Part shown: positions 58,843-64,000 of the stretch, one piece after another
Numbering within the stretch: position 1 is the first letter of the stretch
How the letters are laid out: every line of letters begins with the position of its first letter
DNA from: Mesorhizobium_L sp035547755
GTDB lineage: Bacteria > Pseudomonadota > Alphaproteobacteria > Rhizobiales > Rhizobiaceae
NCBI GenBank assembly: GCA_035547755.1
Contig: DASZUG010000002.1
Coordinates: 140,256-204,255, forward strand
Direction of reading: 5' to 3'
Length of the DNA stretch: 64,000 nucleotides
The notes under the pieces: generated by a model
Told to the model about the DNA's origin: nothing
The model's database searches: none
The model's input: only the letters and a program-made list of their open reading frames with translations
Position numbers and translations under genes: made by a program

Positions 58843-60012
58843 CTAAGCAACAGCCTTGTCGAGCGATCGATGCGACCTTGCAATGGCGGCCGCCAGCACC
58901 TCCATCACCCTCATCTGGTCGTCATAGGACATTTGCGGGTAGAGCGGCAGGATGATGGAATGGTCGCGCGCTCGTTCGGAGCGCCGCAAGGCGTGCGGCA
59001 AGGGCAGATCCGCATAGGCTTTTTCCAAATGAATGCACATGATGCCGCGTCGCGTGGCAATGCCATGGTCAAGCATATCCTGCATGATTGTGACCTGATC
59101 GACGCCGGGGGCCAGCGAAACGCAATAGCTCTGCCAATTGGTCAGCGCCCAATCCGGCTCGGCCGGCGCCGTCAGCCCCTCTATATCGCTTATGGCGGCT
59201 GTATAGATATCCGCGCGGCTGCGCCGGCGACAAAGGATGGCGGGAAGCCGCTTCAACTGTTCGCGGCCGATCGCGGCCTGAACGTCGGTCATACGGTAGT
59301 TGAAGCCCCGCGCGGGGTAGCTTTCGAAGATGATCTCGCGGCTGCCGTGACGCACCCTGTCGGAAACGGACATTCCGTGCTGACGCCAGAGCCGGAAGAG
59401 GGCATCCCAATCGGTGTTCTGCGTCGTCAGCATGCCACCGTCGCCCACCGTCAACACCTTGCGGGGATGGAACGAGAAGCAGACGATATCGCCCATCGGG
59501 CGGCCGATCCGTCTCCATTCTCCATCGACGCGGATTTCGGACCCTATGGCGCAGGCCGCGTCTTCGATCACCGGAATGCCATGCATGCGCGCGGTCGACA
59601 TGATCGCCGGCATATCGCAGGGCATGCCCATCTGGTGCACGCACAGGATTGCCCGCGTGCGTTGCGTGATCGCGCTGGCGATCAAGCCCGGATCGATATT
59701 GAAGCCGCCCTCCTCGATGTCTACGAAGACCGGCGTCGCGCCGCATTGGCGGATCGCGTTGGCGGAAGCGATGAAAGTATGACTGACGGTGACGACCTCG
59801 TCGCCCTCGCCGATGCCGAGCGCCATCAGGGCCAGATGCAGCGCGACCGTACAGTTCGAAACCGCACAGGCATGATCGGCGCCGACCAATGCCGCGAATT
59901 CCTCTTCGAAGGCTGCCACCTGTGGTCCCTGGGTCAGCCAGCCCGACAGGATGGCCCTGCCGGCCGCATCGGCTTCCTCCTGCCCGACGAGCGGCTTTGC
60001 GATGGGTATCAC
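58843..60012 (-). CDS. DegT/DnrJ/EryC1/StrS sugar aminotransferase
   Basis: This 389-residue PLP enzyme transaminates a keto-sugar nucleotide. The Lys that binds PLP is in FSFHPRKVLTVGDGGML, and VSNCTVALHLALMALGIG and VIEDAACAIGSE are family-typical. The start is GTG 60012, which overlaps the epimerase stop as GTGA and has GGAG 8 bases upstream; the longer ATG frame contains no family residues. It is the second aminotransferase gene in this operon. Confidence 0.88.
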   Translation of the reverse strand: MIPIAKPLVGQEEADAAGRAILSGWLTQGPQVAAFEEEFAALVGADHACAVSNCTVALHLALMALGIGEGDEVVTVSHTFIASANAIRQCGATPVFVDIEEGGFNIDPGLIASAITQRTRAILCVHQMGMPCDMPAIMSTARMHGIPVIEDAACAIGSEIRVDGEWRRIGRPMGDIVCFSFHPRKVLTVGDGGMLTTQNTDWDALFRLWRQHGMSVSDRVRHGSREIIFESYPARGFNYRMTDVQAAIGREQLKRLPAILCRRRSRADIYTAAISDIEGLTAPAEPDWALTNWQSYCVSLAPGVDQVTIMQDMLDHGIATRRGIMCIHLEKAYADLPLPHALRRSERARDHSIILPLYPQMSYDDQMRVMEVLAAAIARSHRSLDKAVA

Positions 60013-61001
60013 GACGCCATCTCCTCGATGCGAACCGGGTTCATCTCGCCGCGCCACCATGCGACAAGATCCTGGATGCCTTCCCTTGTGGGTACCGAGG
60101 CGGCAAAACCAAGGACAGTCCGGGCGGCATCCGTCGCCGCGAGCCGGCGCGGTACCGGATTGACCGCGCGCTCGGGCATATGGACGGGGCGCAGGTCAGG
60201 CCGATCCATCACCGCGGTAAAGAGGCGCGCAAGCTCGAGCAGCGAGATTTCCGCGCCGGAACCGACATTAAAGACCACATCCGTCGCGGGCGAGACCGCG
60301 GCGAGAAGATTGGCTCGCGCCACGTCGGTGACATGGACGAGGTCCATGGTCTGGAGTCCGTCGCCAAAGATAAGGGGTGGCTCGCCGGCCTCGATCCGCT
60401 GCATCCATCGCACCATCACTTCCGTGTAGCGTCCGTGGATGTCCATGCGCGGCCCATAGACATTGAAATAACGCAGCGCGACATAGTCGAGGCCATACAT
60501 GTCGTTGAAGGAACGCAGCAGGCCTTCGCCGAAGGATTTGGCGGCGCCGTAGAGCGTACGGTTTCCGTAAGCGTGGTGATTTTCGGCGGTGGGGAAATCC
60601 TCCGCCATTCCATAAATCGACGCCGAAGACGCCATGACAACCTTGCGGACCTTGTTTTGCACGCAGAGCCTCAGCAAGTCATAAGTGGCGTCGACCATCA
60701 CCGTCATCGCCTCGTCCGGTTCGGCGGCGCAATGGGTTATGCGCAGGGCTGCCTGGTGGAAAACGGTGTCGGCATCCGCAACGAGAGTCTGCATCAGCGC
60801 ATGGTCGCGTATGTCGCCGTGGACGATTTCGACGCGGCCCGACGCAAGCGCCCGTGAAAGATTGGCGACACGGCCGCGCACCATATTGTCGATGACGACG
60901 ATCCTGGCGCACTCGGCTTCCACGAGCTGATCGACGATGTGCGAGCCGACAAAGCCGGCGCCGCCGGTCACCAGAACACGTTTTCCACGAAGACTATCCA
61001 C
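60009..61001 (-). CDS. NAD-dependent nucleotide-sugar epimerase/dehydratase
   Basis: This 330-residue extended SDR has VLVTGGAGFVGSHIVDQL for NAD binding and a Tyr-Lys region in HHAYGNRTLYGAAKSFGEGL. Members are UDP-sugar 4-epimerases or dehydratases. GTG 61001 with GGGAGG 5 bases upstream is the chosen start; ATG 61040, which overlaps the previous stop as TAATG, is an alternative. It lies between the two aminotransferase genes. Confidence 0.86.
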   Translation of the reverse strand: MDSLRGKRVLVTGGAGFVGSHIVDQLVEAECARIVVIDNMVRGRVANLSRALASGRVEIVHGDIRDHALMQTLVADADTVFHQAALRITHCAAEPDEAMTVMVDATYDLLRLCVQNKVRKVVMASSASIYGMAEDFPTAENHHAYGNRTLYGAAKSFGEGLLRSFNDMYGLDYVALRYFNVYGPRMDIHGRYTEVMVRWMQRIEAGEPPLIFGDGLQTMDLVHVTDVARANLLAAVSPATDVVFNVGSGAEISLLELARLFTAVMDRPDLRPVHMPERAVNPVPRRLAATDAARTVLGFAASVPTREGIQDLVAWWRGEMNPVRIEEMAS

Positions 61002-61039
61002 CGAAACCTCCCGCCCGTTCGCCTGTTCACCCCGTCCCA

Positions 61040-62155
61040 TTATGCCGTTCGGGCGAAGGGTTGCGCCGTCGCCTGGTTCACAGCGTCGATGACCATGGCA
61101 ACGCTGCTGTCCGGCAGTTCGGGAAACAGCGGCAGCGAAAGCGTTTCATCCGCCAATGCCTCGGAGACGGGGAAATCTCCTCTCTTGTAGCCGAGGCCGG
61201 CATAGGCATGCTGCAGGTGCACCGGCACCGGATAATGAATGTTCGTGGCAATACCGGCATCTCCAAGCGCGGTGCGCAAGCCGGCGCGGTCGGGAGTCCG
61301 CACGGCATAGACATGGCAGGCGTGATCGGCCCCGAACGGTCCCGCGGGAAGCGCGAGTTCTCCGAACAAACCGTCATTATAGAGATTGGCGATGCGGCGA
61401 CGCGCGGCGTTCCAGCCATCGAGGAAAGGAAGCTTGATCCCCAGCACGGCGCCCTGGATGGCATCCATGCGGAAATTGAACCCGTGGCGGATATGGTTGT
61501 ATTTGCCTTGCTGTCCCCAGTCGCGCAGCAGGCGCACGGCCGCGGCAAGATCTGGACGGTTGGTCGTGATAGCGCCGCCTTCGCCGCAAGCGCCAAGATT
61601 CTTGCCGGGATAGAAGCTGAAGCAGCCTATGTCGCCGAAGGCCCCGGCCCGGACGCCATCGCGCTCGGCTCCGTGCGCCTGGGCCGCATCCTCGATCACT
61701 GTCAACCCGAAACGCCGGGCAATCGCTGAAATGGACTCCATATTCGCGAGGCGTCCATGGAGGTGCACCGGCAGGATCGCCTTGGTCCGGCTCGTTATCT
61801 TCTCCTCGATGAGCTCGGGATCCATCGTCCACGTCGCCGGGTCGATGTCGACGAAGACCGGCGTCGCACCGGTGTAAACGATGGCGGCAGTCGTCGCTAC
61901 GAATGTCATCGGTACGGTGATCACCTCGTCGCCGGGGCCTATACCGGCGGCGAGCAGAGCCAGATGAAGCGCTGACGTACCCGAATTGACCGCGACGGAG
62001 AAATCGGCGCCGCAATAGCCGGCAAAGGCCGCTTCAAACGCCTCCACCTTCTCGCCGAGTACGAAATTGCAGTCGCGCATCGTGGCGGCGACGACCGCCT
62101 CCAATTGCGATCCGATGGAACGGTATTGCGCCTGAAGATCGAGAAAGGAAATCAT
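61040..62155 (-). CDS. DegT/DnrJ/EryC1/StrS sugar aminotransferase (WbpE-like)
   Basis: This 371-residue PLP enzyme begins MISFLDLQAQYRSIGSQLEA, the usual start of WbpE/QdtB-like aminotransferases. It has VNSGTSALHLALLAAGIGPG, VIEDAAQAHGA and the PLP-Lys region FSFYPGKNLGACGEGGA. It overlaps the Gfo/Idh gene by ATGA. With that dehydrogenase and the acetyltransferase it forms the WbpB-WbpE-WbpD-like set that makes 3-acetamido sugars on UDP. Confidence 0.9.
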   Translation of the reverse strand: MISFLDLQAQYRSIGSQLEAVVAATMRDCNFVLGEKVEAFEAAFAGYCGADFSVAVNSGTSALHLALLAAGIGPGDEVITVPMTFVATTAAIVYTGATPVFVDIDPATWTMDPELIEEKITSRTKAILPVHLHGRLANMESISAIARRFGLTVIEDAAQAHGAERDGVRAGAFGDIGCFSFYPGKNLGACGEGGAITTNRPDLAAAVRLLRDWGQQGKYNHIRHGFNFRMDAIQGAVLGIKLPFLDGWNAARRRIANLYNDGLFGELALPAGPFGADHACHVYAVRTPDRAGLRTALGDAGIATNIHYPVPVHLQHAYAGLGYKRGDFPVSEALADETLSLPLFPELPDSSVAMVIDAVNQATAQPFARTA

Positions 62156-63180
62156 GACGCGTTCCTCAGATTGCCGAGTTCGACCGGCTGGCCGCGCATC
62201 ACCGTCGAACGAGAAGCGGCGGTCAGCATCTCGACCACGCGCAATCCACTCTCGCCGTCCGAGGGAGGTCTTTCCGCGCTTTCTATGCTGTGGAGGAACT
62301 GCTCGATCTCGGTGAGCAGCGCCTCCTTGGCCGAGATGGCCGGGGCCCACATCTCGCCCATGCGGTAGGAAACCAGTTGCTCGCGCAGGCTTTCGCCAGC
62401 GCCGGCGGGATCGACGCCGCGGTCATATATCTTCACCTTCTCGCTCGTTTGCATGTCGTCATAGATGACCATGCGCTGGCTGCAGCCGATAAGCGTCTGC
62501 CTGACCTTGACCGGGGCCATCCAATTGACGTTCAGATGCGCCATGGCGCCATTGTCGAAATAGATCGACAGATGGGCCATGTTCTCCGGGCTGTTCGGAA
62601 GGAAGGCCGCGGCGCTTGCGGAAATCGCCGCCGGCCGCGATTTCACGAGAAAGTCGAGAATGGCGAAGTCGTGCGCCGCCAGATCCCAGATGACGTTTAC
62701 ATCCCTCTGGAAGAGGCCGAGATTCACGCGAATGGAATCGTAATAGTAGACCTCGCCGAGTTTGCCGTTCTCTATCAGGTCATGGATGCTGCGAACCGCT
62801 CCCGTGTAGATGAAGGTATGATCGACCATCAAAACGAGCGAGCGGCGCGCCGCCTCCTCCACCAGGAGTTCCGCCTTGAAGACGCTATCGGTCATCGGCT
62901 TTTCGACCAGCACATGCTTTCCGGCCTTGAGCGCGGCAAGCGCGATGTCGAAATGCGTGCTGACCGGCGTCGCGATGGCGACCGCATCAATCGACGGATC
63001 GGCGATAAGATCATGCCAATCGGTCAGCAGACGTACCGAAGGATGGCGGCGTCCGGCCCTTTCGAGTGCCGGAACCGAAAAATCGGCGATGGCGCGAAGA
63101 GCCATCGCATCCACCTCAACCATCGCCCTGGCAAGATTGGGTCCCCAATAGCCATATCCTATGATCCCTATGCCTGGCAT
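62152..63180 (-). CDS. Gfo/Idh/MocA dehydrogenase (WbpB-like)
   Basis: This 342-residue dehydrogenase has GIIGYGYWGPNLARAM for NAD binding and VLVEKPMTDS, and later NVIWDLAAHDFAILDFL. The pattern is that of nucleotide-sugar 3-dehydrogenases such as WbpB. The ATG at 63180 lies inside the end of the acetyltransferase gene (13-base overlap). Its keto product would be the substrate of the coupled aminotransferase. Confidence 0.86.
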   Translation of the reverse strand: MPGIGIIGYGYWGPNLARAMVEVDAMALRAIADFSVPALERAGRRHPSVRLLTDWHDLIADPSIDAVAIATPVSTHFDIALAALKAGKHVLVEKPMTDSVFKAELLVEEAARRSLVLMVDHTFIYTGAVRSIHDLIENGKLGEVYYYDSIRVNLGLFQRDVNVIWDLAAHDFAILDFLVKSRPAAISASAAAFLPNSPENMAHLSIYFDNGAMAHLNVNWMAPVKVRQTLIGCSQRMVIYDDMQTSEKVKIYDRGVDPAGAGESLREQLVSYRMGEMWAPAISAKEALLTEIEQFLHSIESAERPPSDGESGLRVVEMLTAASRSTVMRGQPVELGNLRNAS

Positions 63181-63725
63181 TGTTGTTTCACCCCGGCTGA
63201 AGAGTGTTGAGCAGCCCGGTTGCGCAGGCTGTTGGCATGACGGCCAGGCGCCGGTTCGCGCCTGACGTCGCCGATGACGCGCGCCGGCACGCCGGCTACG
63301 ATCGCGAAATCCGGCACATCCCGCGTCACCACCGCACCGGCGCCGACGAGCGCATTTTCGCCAATGGTGACGCCGCATACGATCGTGGAATTCGATCCGA
63401 GCGCGGCGCCGCGCTTGACCAGGGTCGGCGTACATTCCCAGTCACCGTCGCGCTGCAGGGAACCATCGGAATTGGTGGCGCGCGGATAGAGCCCGTTGGT
63501 GAACATCACGCCATGCGCCACCATGACCTCGTCTTCGATCGTGACCCCCTCACAGATGAAAGAATGGGAGGAGATCTTGCAGCGCGCGCCGATTGTGCTG
63601 TTCTTCTGGATTTCGACGAATGGACCGATCCGGGTTCCTGAACCGATGCTGCAGCCATAGATGTTGACCAGGTCGGGATAGGAGATGACGACGTCGTCGC
63701 AAATGGCGCTTGCACTGATCGGCAT
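63168..63725 (-). CDS. Left-handed beta-helix sugar N-acetyltransferase (WbpD-like)
   Basis: This 185-residue protein shows hexapeptide repeats (VNIYGCSIGSGTRIGPFVEI, CKISSHSFICEGVTIEDEVM, ALGSNSTIVCGVTIGENALV) and the end motif AGAVVTRDVPDFAIVAGVPA. It would acetylate the amino group of a UDP-sugar. ATG 63725 with GGAAGG 6 bases upstream is chosen over earlier starts. It is the first gene of the six-gene leftward operon. Confidence 0.86.
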   Translation of the reverse strand: MPISASAICDDVVISYPDLVNIYGCSIGSGTRIGPFVEIQKNSTIGARCKISSHSFICEGVTIEDEVMVAHGVMFTNGLYPRATNSDGSLQRDGDWECTPTLVKRGAALGSNSTIVCGVTIGENALVGAGAVVTRDVPDFAIVAGVPARVIGDVRREPAPGRHANSLRNRAAQHSSAGVKQQCQA

Positions 63726-63876
63726 GATCGACCTTCCCCCAATCTCGAATTCGTTCGTTGCTTGTGGCCGTATACGGTTCACTACCGGCTTTTCGCGCTG
63801 ATTGAACGAGACCAAAAAGGGCATTGCCCGATTGGTGGGGCGACTACGACCTAAGATGGATGAAGGTGACGGCGAT

Positions 63877-63985
63877 TAGAGCCTGATCCGGAAAAGCGGG
63901 GATCGGTTTTCAGAAAAGATCATGCTTAAACAAAGAGATAAGAGCATGGTGCGCTTCAATCCGATCGCACCATGTTCTAGAGCGG
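63877..63985. repeat. Family D repeat near the window end
   Basis: A stem AGAGCATGGTGCG (63941-63953) pairs with CGCACCATGTTCT (63966-63978). It is preceded by the conserved CATGCTTAAACAAAGAGATA and a GATCCGGAAAAGCGG segment, a common Rhizobiales extragenic repeat. It lies upstream of the nucleotide-sugar operon. The rest of 63726-64000 shows no gene. Confidence 0.75.
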
Positions 63986-64000
63986 TTCAGGGTTAGCGGG

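Overview
The window reads as high-GC alphaproteobacterial chromosome, most likely a Rhizobiales (Hyphomicrobiales) member near Rhizobiaceae/Phyllobacteriaceae. The reasons are several ABC polyol/sugar import operons, SorC-type regulators, a smo/mtlK-type locus, a candidate RcsR1/alpha-r7 sRNA upstream of polA, and four families of GC-rich palindromic repeats that are typical of rhizobial genomes. I saw no rRNA, tRNA, CRISPR array, insertion sequence or phage genes. No gene is cut by the window ends.

Layout. (1) 0-9.6 kb: a sugar/polyol uptake and catabolic locus with an ABC importer (binding protein, two permeases, ATPase), a SorC regulator, a TIM-barrel isomerase/epimerase and a SIS-domain isomerase, then a polyol dehydrogenase and a ketose 3-epimerase. 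(2) 9.6-20.5 kb: a housekeeping block with polA and its upstream sRNA, an M20 dipeptidase, a short RNase D, a YidB-type protein, a class A beta-lactamase divergent from a class A penicillin-binding protein, and an SDR. (3) 20.7-28.8 kb: a tightly overlapping operon (MarR, DUF1185, UPF0280, 6-hydroxynicotinate reductase-like, fused Fe-S/Mo hydroxylase, FAD subunit) divergent from a nicotinamidase gene. It is a plausible nicotinate or other N-heterocycle degradation cluster. (4) 28.8-39.1 kb: a smo/mtl-type polyol operon with its regulator. (5) 39.4-42.1 kb: DUF2189 membrane protein, BioY, a thioesterase and a 2H phosphoesterase. (6) 42.1-46.3 kb: an ABC importer of unknown substrate whose last gene is the coupled 2H phosphoesterase. 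(7) 46.6-57.8 kb: a LacI-controlled catabolic island. (8) 57.8-63.7 kb: a nucleotide-sugar biosynthesis operon with two DegT/StrS aminotransferases.

The most promising little-described system is the LacI island. Two copies of the same 16-bp operator, in opposite orientation, flank the lacI gene. They control a leftward operon (Gfo/Idh dehydrogenase, binding protein, two permeases, a membrane-anchored CarboxypepD_reg-like protein, a YdjC-type deacetylase, an L-fucose-isomerase-like protein and a 2-hydroxyacid dehydrogenase) and a rightward pair (ABC ATPase and a NagB-like protein). The NagB-like protein has lost the usual phosphate loop, one catalytic Asp and the phosphate-binding Lys, and the island has no sugar kinase. 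I infer import and non-phosphorylative breakdown of an acetylated amino sugar or glycoside.

The second notable point is that the same palindromic repeats found between genes also occur in frame inside two proteins, PolA and the Mo hydroxylase. In both cases they form an inter-domain linker. All functions are read from sequence motifs and gene order only; no database search was run.
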